A model generated the notes under the pieces. It was not told where the DNA came from and searched no databases. It saw only the letters and a list, made by a program, of their open reading frames with translations. This document shows positions 18,106 through 26,169 of a stretch of DNA of 64,000 nt, one piece after another. The stretch lies in contig JAKAJV010000121.1 of assembly GCA_021813585.1 (NCBI GenBank), positions 1 to 64,000 of the forward strand, in the 5' to 3' direction. A program made the translations under genes and the position numbers. The number at the start of each line of letters is the position of its first letter. Position 1 is the stretch's first letter. Source of the stretch: Bacteroidota bacterium. GTDB lineage: Bacteria; Bacteroidota; Ignavibacteria; Ignavibacteriales; Ignavibacteriaceae.

Positions 18106-20184
18106 CTAAAAAAGCGTTCCAAACGCCTGCATTGCATTCTCCACCCAGAAGATGAATTTGACGGCGTACTTGGTAATTGAAGTTGTTTCAGGTTCGGTTG
18201 TATAGCTGTTGTTTATCAGGTTTACATCCAAAGGAATTTTGTCGTAAGGGTCTACCTTGGCCCAGATTACTTTGTCGGGGCTTTCGTAAATAAGGTCGTG
18301 TGTTCTGTCCTTGCCGTTCCAGTTCTCTAGAATTTCTTTTCCGCTATTAAAATGAACGAGTATTTCTTCGGGCATAACAACGCCTCCCAATCGGGAGGCA
18401 ACAACCTTAGAGCGGTACACCGTGCTGCCATTACGGCCCCATTCAAGCTTATAGAATTTTTTAACCCCCGCGCTGTCGTAAGCGCCCGTCGGCTGTTGTA
18501 CTCTTGTTATCTTAATCCCGGAAATCGAATAATCGCAGATGTCCGAGCCGTATAGAACTTCATTGAAGAACCAAGCCATGTTATCGCCCAGCTTATCGCC
18601 TAGTCTTTTCTTAACTACTTCATTTACAACCGCAATAAAATCTCTGCCGCAGGGATGCTTAAACTTCCACCGCTCGAAATAAGTTTTCATTATCTCATCC
18701 ATTACACCTCGTCCCACCAGCCGCTCCAGTGTGAACATCCACGTAGAAGTCTTGTCGTAAGTTATCGGGCCGTAGCCGCCGTCCTGGAACTGCCACGAGT
18801 ACCTGGAATCCTCGGCAATTTTCGGGTTGCGCATTCCGGCATAACCTTCCCTCTGGAACTCAAAGTCTCCGAAGTGAAATCCGAGCAGATCGAAGAAAGA
18901 TTTTTTCATGCCGTAGTAGCTATCCATAATTCTCGCTTCGTAGTATGAGTTGAAGCCTTCGTCCATCCACGCCTCTTCGAATTCGTTTGTTGCCAGCATC
19001 CCCATAAAATAATTATGCCCGAATTCATGTATAACTACATTCTCCGTAAACTTAATTCCTCGGGGAATGCCCCACAGGCAGCCAGCAGTAAAGAAGGTCG
19101 GATATTCCATTCCAGCTGCGCCCAGCCCGCGGAAGGGCGGATCGACAATGGTAAGATTAGGATACGGATACTTGCCAAGATACTTATTAAAATATTCAAG
19201 CGCATCTTTCACGGCATTTATATGCCTGTCGGCTTGATCGAGATGCTGGGGCTGCAGAAGTACTCTTATCTTAACATTCTTCCATACTGCATTAACAACT
19301 TTAAATTCCGGGCAGGCCGTCCACGCAAAATCTATTACATCTTCGGCATGAAAGAATAAAGTTTTTGTCCCGTCGTTGTTTTGCTTTTCGTTTTGTAAAA
19401 CGCCTACAGCACCTACAACATAATTTTTAGGTACAGTAATATGAACGTTATATTCGCCGAAGTCTGCGTAGAATTCAGAGTTTGCATGGTACTGATGGCA
19501 GTTCCACTGTCCCTTCACCGCATATCTTTCACCGGCTTTTTCATAAACACCGATTTTGGGGAACCACTGCCCTGCCATAAAAAAGTCATCGCTGAAGCCG
19601 CTTCTTGCAAAAACTTTGGGCAGCTTGGATTCAAACTTAATATTCAGAATTATTTCTTTACCGGGAAGGACAGGCTTATCGAGCGGTACGCTTATTACTG
19701 TACGGTCGTCCTTGTTATTATCGTCCGGGTGTATGAACTTTATTTTATGTGTAAGGTCTTCGCCGTCTTTTCCCGAAGGGATGTCCGAAGGACTCCTTTC
19801 GGAGGATTCCCATACCTTCATTGATAAAATATCTTCCCAGCCCCAGTTTAAATCGGACTGCATATCGAGCCTGTCGCCGCGCAGCTGCCCGCCCGATTCT
19901 TTTATGAAAGTTGATTTCGAATTTTTAAATGCGTTAAGGTAAAGGTGAAACCGGAGCTCGTTTATCTTATCGGATGAAGTATTCTTCCAGTAAAGCGTCT
20001 CTTCTCCGGTAATTAATTTTTTAACCGGATTTAATTTTACGTACATATCGTAGCTGGCAATTCTATCGCTTAACGGCTTGATAAAGATTGTCTGCTGGGG
20101 AAAAGAAAAATTAAGAGGATTGCAGATTGACAAATAAATAGCCCCAATAAATATCTGCAGTACCCTGTTGCGGCCGTGTTTCAT
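18106..20184 (-). CDS. Secreted M1-family zinc metallopeptidase
   Basis: 692-residue gluzincin. An N-terminal hydrophobic stretch (8-30) serves as signal peptide, and residues ~40-300 form the aminopeptidase-type beta domain. The catalytic domain has a GAMEN-like exopeptidase loop GAAGMEYP (355-362), the zinc motif H386-E-F-G-H390 and the third ligand E409 in WMDEGF, exactly the HExxH-x18-E spacing of family M1. It is likely an envelope-associated or secreted aminopeptidase. It is first in a two-gene operon with the membrane protein and diverges from transketolase across a 327-base spacer. Confidence 0.88.
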   Translation of the reverse strand: MKHGRNRVLQIFIGAIYLSICNPLNFSFPQQTIFIKPLSDRIASYDMYVKLNPVKKLITGEETLYWKNTSSDKINELRFHLYLNAFKNSKSTFIKESGGQLRGDRLDMQSDLNWGWEDILSMKVWESSERSPSDIPSGKDGEDLTHKIKFIHPDDNNKDDRTVISVPLDKPVLPGKEIILNIKFESKLPKVFARSGFSDDFFMAGQWFPKIGVYEKAGERYAVKGQWNCHQYHANSEFYADFGEYNVHITVPKNYVVGAVGVLQNEKQNNDGTKTLFFHAEDVIDFAWTACPEFKVVNAVWKNVKIRVLLQPQHLDQADRHINAVKDALEYFNKYLGKYPYPNLTIVDPPFRGLGAAGMEYPTFFTAGCLWGIPRGIKFTENVVIHEFGHNYFMGMLATNEFEEAWMDEGFNSYYEARIMDSYYGMKKSFFDLLGFHFGDFEFQREGYAGMRNPKIAEDSRYSWQFQDGGYGPITYDKTSTWMFTLERLVGRGVMDEIMKTYFERWKFKHPCGRDFIAVVNEVVKKRLGDKLGDNMAWFFNEVLYGSDICDYSISGIKITRVQQPTGAYDSAGVKKFYKLEWGRNGSTVYRSKVVASRLGGVVMPEEILVHFNSGKEILENWNGKDRTHDLIYESPDKVIWAKVDPYDKIPLDVNLINNSYTTEPETTSITKYAVKFIFWVENAMQAFGTLF

Positions 20185-20511
20185 ATTCCGAGTCGCTTTA
20201 TGTTTTTGGATATTTGTAAGACACTAATTTTTTTTTGAACCGGTATCAAATAGAAAATAGGAGAATATCGAAATAATCTTTTGCTAAAATATTGAGAAAT
20301 TAAAATTGATTTGCAATCACCCGTTAGCAATATAATAATTTTTTGCTTGGGCCAAAGCAAATACTCATCGCCCTTAATGTTAAATGAATATTAAATATAT
20401 TCGGCAGAATAAAATGTTTTATTAGAATCCGCAATAATCAATAAAATTGAAATGACTTTTTAATATATTTGCACAATTATTTTAAAACCCTTTCATGTAA
20501 AAAGGAGACGA
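20185..20511. other. Divergent intergenic region (M1 peptidase / tkt)
   Basis: 327 bases, AT-rich, between divergently transcribed genes; no ORF or RNA gene is visible. It holds a short dyad TTTGCTT/AAGCAAA at 20342-20348 and 20355-20361 (six-base loop), which could be an operator, and the putative tkt promoter nearer the gene. The tkt ribosome site AAAGGAGACG lies just before its ATG. Confidence 0.5.
20464..20471 (+). promoter_or_regulatory. Possible -7 promoter element of tkt
   Basis: TATATTTG matches the Bacteroidota-type -7 consensus TAnnTTTG and lies about 40 bases before the tkt start codon. A convincing -33 TTTG at the right spacing was not found, so the call is weak. Confidence 0.25.
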
Positions 20512-22527
20512 ATGATGGCAATGATCGAAGATAAAATTAATGAGCTATGTATTAACACAATCAGATTCCTTGCTGTAGACGGAGTTCAAAAAGCAAACTC
20601 CGGGCACCCCGGCATGCCGATGGGCTGCGCTCCGATAGCATTTACTCTTTACACAAAATATATGAAGCACAATCCCGCAAACCCAAAGTGGCTGAACAGG
20701 GATAGATTTGTTTTATCTGCCGGGCACGGAAGTATGCTGCTGTACGGCACGCTTCACCTTTGCGGCTATAACATTCCAATGGAACAGCTTAAGCAGTTCA
20801 GGCAGTTCGGAAGCATTACACCCGGCCATCCAGAGTACGGGCTTACTTCAGGTGTCGAAACCACCACTGGTCCTCTTGGGCAGGGCTTCACAAACGCCGT
20901 GGGCATGGCTATAGCACAGGAATTCCTTTCTACTAAATTTAATAAAGACGATATAAAAATTCTCGATCATTTTATTTACGGTATTTGCAGCGACGGTGAT
21001 TTGATGGAAGGCGTATCCCACGAAGCAGCCGCACTCGCCGGGCATTTGAAACTTGGAAAAATAATTTTCTTTTACGATAACAATCATATTACTATTGACG
21101 GCCCTACTTCGCTTGCTTACTCAGACGATGTTCCCAAACGCTTCGAGGCCTACCACTGGCATGTTCAGGTAGTGGATGACGTGAACGACCTTAATGCGGT
21201 TGAAGCCGCACTTAGGAATGCGCAGAATGTAACGGACAAGCCCTCGATTATTATTACGACTACCCACATAGGCTACGGCAGCCCGAACAAGCATGATACT
21301 TCACACGCTCACGGCTCTCCTTTAGGACCCGAGGAAGTTAAGCTGACGAAAGAGAACCTCGGCTGGCCTGCAGAACCCGACTTCTTAATCCCCGGTGAAG
21401 TATCTGAGTTCTTTAAGAATGTTGGCATAAACGGAAAGGAAGAAGAAGATAAATGGAATGCGCTGTTTGCAAAGTATGAGGAAAAATATCCGGCAGATGC
21501 AAAATTGTTTAAAGAAGTAATGAGCGGAAATTTCGGAGATGAATGGAAAGAAAAGCTGCCGCTATTTAAAGATGACGGAAAGAAGCTTGCGACAAGAGCA
21601 GCCAGCGGTAAAGTTCTAAACGCTATAGTTTCATCGCTGCCCACATTAATTGGCGGCTCTGCCGATCTTGAACCTTCGAACAATACTTATTTGAAAGATT
21701 ATAAAAATTTCTCTGCCGAAAACCGTGACGGACGAAATTTTCACTTCGGGATACGCGAACACGGAATGGCAAGTATATTGAACGGTATGGCTTATTACGG
21801 CGGAGTTATTTCTTACGGCGGCACCTTCTTAATCTTCTCCGATTATCTCCGTCCGGCAATTCGTCTTGCTGCTCTTTCCAAAATAAAACCGATTTTTATC
21901 TTTACACACGACAGCATCGGGCTGGGTGAAGACGGACCCACACATCAGCCGGTAGAACATATGTCGGCTCTTAGGGCAATTCCCAACACCGTTGTTATAC
22001 GTCCTGCCGACGCAAACGAGACTGCCTATGCATGGCAGACTGCTCTTGAGCATAAAGGGGGTCCGGCTGCATTGCTGTTAACAAGGCAAGGCCTGCCGGT
22101 AATAGACCAGGAAAAATTTTCCTCGGCAAAAAACCTTGCAAAAGGCGCTTACATATTAAAAGACTGCAGCGGTACACCGGAGTTGATAATTCTTGCATCC
22201 GGCTCGGAAGTAAGCATATCTTTAGCTGCGGCAGAAATGCTGGAAGCGGAAGGCAGTAAAGTTAGAGTAGTAAGCTTTCCTAGCTGGGAGCTGTTTGAAC
22301 AGCAGCCGAAAGAATACCGCAACTCGGTAATTCCGCCGGATGTTAAGGCCCGCATCTCTGTTGAGGCGGGGACAAAACAAGGCTGGGAAAAATACATTGG
22401 CGATTACGGGGAAGCAGTAAGCATAGAAAAATTCGGTGCGTCGGCTCCTCTGAATGTTGTGATGGATAAATACGGCTTCACGCCGCAGAATATTGTTGAG
22501 ACGGCTAAGCGCGTTATGAAGAGATGA
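20512..22527 (+). CDS. tkt: Transketolase
   Basis: 671-residue thiamine-diphosphate enzyme of the non-oxidative pentose phosphate pathway, transferring two-carbon ketol units between sugar phosphates. N-terminal signatures SGHPGMPMGCAP and GHPEYG are followed by the ThDP/metal motif GDGDLMEGVSHEA-type sequence (read here as SDGDLMEGVS), KIIFFYDNNHITIDG, and the pyrimidine/C-terminal domain signature FTHDSIGLGEDGPTHQPVEH. The length is typical. It is preceded by a strong AAAGGAGACG site; the first of three nearby ATGs was chosen. A partial duplicate of its last ~35 codons lies at 23117-23221. Confidence 0.96.
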   Translation: MMAMIEDKINELCINTIRFLAVDGVQKANSGHPGMPMGCAPIAFTLYTKYMKHNPANPKWLNRDRFVLSAGHGSMLLYGTLHLCGYNIPMEQLKQFRQFGSITPGHPEYGLTSGVETTTGPLGQGFTNAVGMAIAQEFLSTKFNKDDIKILDHFIYGICSDGDLMEGVSHEAAALAGHLKLGKIIFFYDNNHITIDGPTSLAYSDDVPKRFEAYHWHVQVVDDVNDLNAVEAALRNAQNVTDKPSIIITTTHIGYGSPNKHDTSHAHGSPLGPEEVKLTKENLGWPAEPDFLIPGEVSEFFKNVGINGKEEEDKWNALFAKYEEKYPADAKLFKEVMSGNFGDEWKEKLPLFKDDGKKLATRAASGKVLNAIVSSLPTLIGGSADLEPSNNTYLKDYKNFSAENRDGRNFHFGIREHGMASILNGMAYYGGVISYGGTFLIFSDYLRPAIRLAALSKIKPIFIFTHDSIGLGEDGPTHQPVEHMSALRAIPNTVVIRPADANETAYAWQTALEHKGGPAALLLTRQGLPVIDQEKFSSAKNLAKGAYILKDCSGTPELIILASGSEVSISLAAAEMLEAEGSKVRVVSFPSWELFEQQPKEYRNSVIPPDVKARISVEAGTKQGWEKYIGDYGEAVSIEKFGASAPLNVVMDKYGFTPQNIVETAKRVMKR

Positions 22528-22541
22528 TTGTTGCAGATGTT

Positions 22542-22573
22542 AAACTTTACTAAACCCTTAAGGTTTAGTAAAG
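22542..22573. terminator. Hairpin shared by tkt and the convergent coiled-coil gene
   Basis: Inverted repeat CTTTACTAAACC / GGTTTAGTAAAG with a five-base loop, 15 bases after the tkt stop. It overlaps the last codons of the convergent minus-strand gene, so it can act as a bidirectional terminator. No long U-tract follows, so the strength is uncertain. A second copy exists at 23236-23270. Confidence 0.55.
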
Positions 22574-22989
22574 CTTGCTTGTTCCTCAAGTTTTACAATA
22601 CGCTTCTCATGGTTTTCAATTTTTTCCGTATTTTGAACATGCCCGCTGTAAAAATTCTCCAGCATTTTCATTATTCCCTTTTCTGTCATGTCGAGTTTCT
22701 TAAATATACTTTGCTTTAAGTCATTCAGTTTTAAGTCAAGTTGATTAAAGCGGCTGTCGGTATAGTCTTTCATAGACTGAACAGCAGCATCAACTTTTGA
22801 TTCTATTTTTGCATCTAAGCGCTGCTCAACCGCATCTATTTTTGCATCTAAGCGCTGCTCAACTGCATCTATTTTTGCATCAAGACGGTTTGTCACATCG
22901 TCTATTTTTACATCAAGACTGTTTATCTCCTTTTTAAGGAAATCTTTTGTAACATACTTTGGCTTCGAAGTTTTTTTAGCAGGCATCAT
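22558..22989 (-). CDS. Hendecad-repeat coiled-coil protein (copy 1)
   Basis: 143-residue soluble protein. The N-terminus is basic (PAKKTSKPKYVTKDFLKKE). Residues ~25-66 consist of 11-residue hendecads (LDAKIDAVEQR) that form a right-handed or straight coiled coil, followed by KVDAAVQSMKDYTDSRFNQL and a heptad C-terminal part ending EEQASFTKP. Paralogue of the protein at 23252-23821, which has more hendecads. There is no signal peptide; a structural or adaptor role is likely, but the function is unknown. The stop codon lies inside the terminator hairpin. Confidence 0.75.
   Translation of the reverse strand: MMPAKKTSKPKYVTKDFLKKEINSLDVKIDDVTNRLDAKIDAVEQRLDAKIDAVEQRLDAKIESKVDAAVQSMKDYTDSRFNQLDLKLNDLKQSIFKKLDMTEKGIMKMLENFYSGHVQNTEKIENHEKRIVKLEEQASFTKP
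22805..22903 (-). repeat. 33-bp tandem repeat, three units, in coiled-coil copy 1
   Basis: Three consecutive 33-base units (22805-22837, 22838-22870, 22871-22903), the first two nearly identical, with a diverged fourth beginning at 22904. Each unit encodes one hendecad (LDAKIDAVEQR type). Confidence 0.75.
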
Positions 22990-23116
22990 AAACCTTTATT
23001 TAATTATATTGAAAAAATGAGGATACGCATTAAGGAAATTACCTTTCTAACTTAAACGAGAATATAGTGAATAGCAAGAAAAATTCTTTTTAGCTACTAT
23101 GCTGCAAATAGGTAAT

Positions 23117-23221
23117 TTAAAAAGATACTGTTCTTCCCCACCAGTCAGCGTGGTTATGGAGAAGTACGGATTTACTTCTGATAATATCGTTGAGACTGCA
23201 AAGCGAGTATTGAAGAGATAA
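23117..23221 (+). pseudogene. Decayed duplicate of the transketolase 3' end
   Basis: Translating the plus strand gives LKRYCSSPPVS then VVMEKYGFTSDNIVETAK and RVLKR-stop. This aligns residue for residue with the real tkt C-terminus (VVMDKYGFTPQNIVETAK, RVMKR-stop). Similarity fades upstream of ~23117, and no start or upstream coding sequence is present, so it is a non-functional fragment. The following bases (TAAACTTTACTAAACC) also repeat the sequence after tkt. Confidence 0.85.
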
Positions 23222-23235
23222 TAGTTGTAGATGTT

Positions 23236-23270
23236 AAACTTTACTAAACCTTTAAAGTTTAGTAAAGTTT
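23236..23270. terminator. Second copy of the tkt/coiled-coil hairpin
   Basis: Perfect 14-base inverted repeat AAACTTTACTAAAC / GTTTAGTAAAGTTT with a seven-base loop. It overlaps the 3' end of the coiled-coil gene ending at 23252 and is a duplicate of the hairpin at 22542-22573. In the minus direction it probably terminates the coiled-coil gene. Confidence 0.5.
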
Positions 23271-23821
23271 GCTTGTTCCTCAAGTTTTACAATACGTTGT
23301 TCATGATCTTCTAATTGTTCTTTCATCTTTATCTGGTTGCTGTAAATATTCTCGAGCATAACCATTATCCCGTGCTCTGCCATATCCAGTTTTTTAGCAA
23401 ACATATCCATCTTCTGGTCTAACTGATTAAAGCGGCTGTCTGTATAATCTTTCATAGATTGGACGGCGGAATCAACTTTACTCTCAATCTTAGCATCAAG
23501 ACGTTTTTCTACTGCGTCTATCTTAGCATCAAGGCGTTTTTCAACTGCATCAATCTTAGCATCAAGGCGTTTTTCAACCGCATCAATCTTAGCATCAAGG
23601 CGTTTTTCAACTGCATCAATCTTAGCATTAAGGCGTTTTTCTACCTTATCGATCTTCGCATTAAGGCTCACATTAACTTTGTCAGTCTTTGCATCAAGGG
23701 CTTTTAAAGAGTTGTCTAACTTTTTGTCACCTTGTTTTATCAGTTTTTCAAGGCGGCTGGTCTCTTTCTTCAAATCTTCTTTAGTAAGATAGCCTGTCGA
23801 TAAGCCTCTTTTTGCAGGCAT
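23252..23821 (-). CDS. Hendecad-repeat coiled-coil protein (copy 2)
   Basis: 189-residue paralogue of the 22558-22989 protein, with the same architecture: basic N-terminus (PAKRGLSTGYLTKEDLKKE), a hendecad array (about six 11-residue units, LDAKIDAVEKR) at ~45-115, the shared block SKVDSAVQSMKDYTDSRFNQ, and a heptad tail ending EEQANFTKL. It is longer because it has extra hendecads. It probably forms an extended homo-oligomer; the function is unknown. Gene, terminator and upstream tkt fragment form one duplicated unit. Confidence 0.75.
   Translation of the reverse strand: MPAKRGLSTGYLTKEDLKKETSRLEKLIKQGDKKLDNSLKALDAKTDKVNVSLNAKIDKVEKRLNAKIDAVEKRLDAKIDAVEKRLDAKIDAVEKRLDAKIDAVEKRLDAKIESKVDSAVQSMKDYTDSRFNQLDQKMDMFAKKLDMAEHGIMVMLENIYSNQIKMKEQLEDHEQRIVKLEEQANFTKL
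23487..23684 (-). repeat. 33-bp tandem repeat, six units, in coiled-coil copy 2
   Basis: Six 33-base units starting at 23487, 23520, 23553, 23586, 23619 and 23652. Units 2-4 are nearly identical and the outer units diverge. Each encodes one hendecad. The central homogeneity suggests recent unit duplication. Confidence 0.8.
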
Positions 23822-24061
23822 TTTATTCCTTTTAATTATTGAATAATAAAAATATGATTCAACATAATAGCTGAATCAAACTTAATCATGAGATAAATAA
23901 ATAGCAATAAAAATTCTTTTTCGGCAGCCGGTACTACAAACCGGTAATATCACGATAAGTACGAAGCAAACATAAAAGTTATTCCGCCAGGCGTTCGTTA
24001 TAACAAGAATGACGATGGCAACAGCTAGCCGCCTGCTGGTGGAAGTACACCGCAGTAGTAA

Positions 24062-25021
24062 TTAAAGAAATAAAATATGCCCAACATCTCTGCCTGCGGG
24101 TAGGCAGATTAGAGACATTGGGTATCCGGATGGTACAGTAACTGTACCTGTTAATGAAATATTTCCACACCAGTAAGTATCTGAAGTAAGAGTACCGGAA
24201 GTGATAAACGTGTTTGGAACGTTACCTATTTTAATTGGAATAGAAGCAGTATGATGAACGCCGTCATTATCGGTTCCTCCGGTACTAAGAGTACCTATAA
24301 CATAACCATTTACATCTCTTTCCCATAAATATCCGTCAGGCAAATTTTGTAACACAAAGTCACCACTTGAGCCGCCATATAATTGAACCTCGCCGCAGCC
24401 GTAAGATGCTGTTATCTTCCAATTATCCCAGCTAACTATATAATCTCCAATTGGGCTTACATCAACAAAATTTCTATGGATATATCCCACATAAGTATGA
24501 TTTACATCGTAATGGTCTAAATCTTCTGTTAGAGTAATATAATCTTCGATACCTTGTATGTTTCCGTAAATATATTTAATACCATCTTTATCATCTTGTG
24601 TTAAATATCTATGTGTAACATCGCCATCGGCTAAGTATTTATACATGACATTGGGGGAACACGATGAACTAGTTTCATCGCCGAGATACAGCCAATGCCC
24701 AAATTCATGGCAAGCAGTACTCCATATATCTAATTGGTCGCTGGTTGGATTAGCCGAGAAGATATAGTTTTGGTTAAAATATGTTTCTACCTTTGTGATA
24801 TTAACACCATCTGGGTGATCAACCACCGTGATCGCATGGTTCGGAGTATTGTTCTCAAAATACCATGCAACTTGATAGATCCCATCTGGTTCATTTCCCT
24901 TATTATAACTTACATCGGATCCCTGGCTAAATTGAAAATATGCACCAGCGTTATTCCATTGTGATGCGGCTGATTGAATAGCTGTCTCATAGTCTTGTTG
25001 CGATGCGTACGAAGTATTCAT
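24062..25021 (-). CDS. Matrixin-like secreted metalloprotease (5' end frameshifted, 3' end altered)
   Basis: The open frame encodes 319 residues. The zinc motif is CHEFGHWLYLGD (HExxHxxxxxD, Asp as third ligand), followed by NVMYKYL, which resembles a Met-turn, and QDDKDGIKYIYG; this is the pattern of M10-type metzincins. Upstream helices (AIQSAASQWNNAGAYF) also match. The C-terminal ~190 residues are beta-rich. The ATG at 25021 is not the natural start: coding sequence continues upstream in this frame to 25120, where a T9 run breaks it from a signal peptide and ribosome site (see 25022-25166). The end is also odd, as the last ~20 codons run through a palindrome. Probably an exported protease; whether it is expressed is unclear. 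Confidence 0.7.
   Translation of the reverse strand: MNTSYASQQDYETAIQSAASQWNNAGAYFQFSQGSDVSYNKGNEPDGIYQVAWYFENNTPNHAITVVDHPDGVNITKVETYFNQNYIFSANPTSDQLDIWSTACHEFGHWLYLGDETSSSCSPNVMYKYLADGDVTHRYLTQDDKDGIKYIYGNIQGIEDYITLTEDLDHYDVNHTYVGYIHRNFVDVSPIGDYIVSWDNWKITASYGCGEVQLYGGSSGDFVLQNLPDGYLWERDVNGYVIGTLSTGGTDNDGVHHTASIPIKIGNVPNTFITSGTLTSDTYWCGNISLTGTVTVPSGYPMSLICLPAGRDVGHILFL
24080..24122. repeat. 43-bp imperfect palindrome at the protease 3' end
   Basis: Outer arms CCCAACATCTCT and AGAGACATTGGG (10 of 12 pair) enclose an inner stem CTGCCT/AGGCAG (24090-24095, 24102-24107). It lies inside the last codons of the protease and reads as LICLPAGRDV. It could be a terminator stem or a REP-like insertion. 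Confidence 0.55.
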
Positions 25022-25166
25022 ATTGCTATTTATATGATATATTATCGAATTGGATGACCAACTCCATCCATCAGTAGCATCATAGCATTGTGCAAGTATA
25101 TTTTTTCCCTGAAAATTTGCAAAAAAAAATTAATATTAAAACAATTTTTAAAAAGCGCAAATTCAT
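25022..25166 (-). pseudogene. Out-of-frame signal-peptide segment of the matrixin-like protease
   Basis: On the minus strand an AGGAGG site precedes ATG (25166), which reads MNLRFLKIVLILIFF and then enters nine Ts (A9 at 25121-25129 on the plus strand). As sequenced this frame stops soon after, at TGCACAATGCTATGA. Removing one T continues as ANFQGKNILAQ, CYDATDGWSW and on in frame into the protease ORF with no stop, giving a textbook signal peptide ending ILAQ. So the gene is split by a single-base homopolymer change, either a sequencing error, a null allele or a slippage switch. Confidence 0.75.
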
Positions 25167-25192
25167 AATATAATTCCTCCTAAAATTTAGTC

Positions 25193-25918
25193 CTATTTAT
25201 TTATAGATAAATTACGATGAATTGTTGTGAGTACTGTTTTAATATCATCGCTCACATTGGCTAAGTCTTTTGCTCTATTATGGGAGATTACTTTTCCAGA
25301 ACTTATGTCAAATTTTGCAATAATTTCAAAATTTATTTTTGAATCATTTATCAACTTATTGAATAGATTGTGCAAATCATTATTTGCTGCAAATCTGATC
25401 AGTGAATTAGCGCTAAGGAAAAGCAAACCATGTTCTCCGATTCCTAATGTGTCTTCGCCAACAAGTGTCCTTGTTGGACTCGAAACAATCATAATTGGTA
25501 GTTGACCTAAATGAATATTGTAATCATTTCTAAGAAACTTTTCTACCTGGACATATGCTACAGAATGAAACCATTGTAATCCTTCTGGGTGTTCGATTTT
25601 TGAAACTTTGCCAATAATAATACAATCCGAAATTGCTGCCAATATTTTTGCATTCCAGGGTACAGATGCTTTTTGTAAACTTAAAAGATCTACTCCGATT
25701 TTTTGAAGGTTTGTAATGATTGTGTCATTATAGCCCATACTAATAAGTGATTCTTCATTTAATTGTGAGGATGATAATTTTGTTTTACCATTTTCTATAT
25801 GCGAAGACCATCCCCGCTGCCTCATTATTTTATACACAGGGTTTATTTGTGCTTCAGCAGTCGAAAAAATCAGCGTCATTAGTATAAATGCAACAAAAGA
25901 TTTACATAAGTAATACAT
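25193..25918 (-). CDS. Secreted protein of unknown function beside the matrixin
   Basis: 241 residues; signal peptide 1-23 ends STAEAQ. The mature protein has a beta-rich core (CIIIGKVSKIEH, VAYVQVEKFLRND, GEHGLLFLS) resembling secreted proteins whose core pattern is a hydrophobic strand, then a conserved LRN/LKG element and a GE..LFLS strand. No catalytic motif is visible. It is 27 bases upstream of the corrected start of the matrixin-like protease, so the two likely form an operon and may work together, for example as protease and partner or inhibitor; that is inference. Confidence 0.6.
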   Translation of the reverse strand: MYYLCKSFVAFILMTLIFSTAEAQINPVYKIMRQRGWSSHIENGKTKLSSSQLNEESLISMGYNDTIITNLQKIGVDLLSLQKASVPWNAKILAAISDCIIIGKVSKIEHPEGLQWFHSVAYVQVEKFLRNDYNIHLGQLPIMIVSSPTRTLVGEDTLGIGEHGLLFLSANSLIRFAANNDLHNLFNKLINDSKINFEIIAKFDISSGKVISHNRAKDLANVSDDIKTVLTTIHRNLSINK

Positions 25919-26169
25919 AATGCACTATCCTCCTAATAATTATTAATACAGAACAGGTTTATTAAAATTTAAGTATACAGGCATTCTCCATACTTATTAT
26001 TATAACAATGAATAAATGAAACGCCATAATTTCAAGTTCAACTAAGAATAAATTTGAATTTGTGCAATCAATAATTGCAGGTAAACTAATTATTTAATAT
26101 TGTTTTGTAAATAGTAAAACTTTCCTATTTTTATAGTAAAATTTTATAGGAAAGGATGCGATGAAATTA

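Noticed and set aside
19441-19942. Two plus-strand ORFs (~128 aa) opposite the M1 peptidase
   Set aside because: Overlap a clear minus-strand M1 coding region and show no motif.
23459-23707. Plus-strand ORF (82 aa) over the hendecad repeats
   Set aside because: An antisense shadow of the 33-base repeats; its periodicity is only that of the coiled-coil gene.
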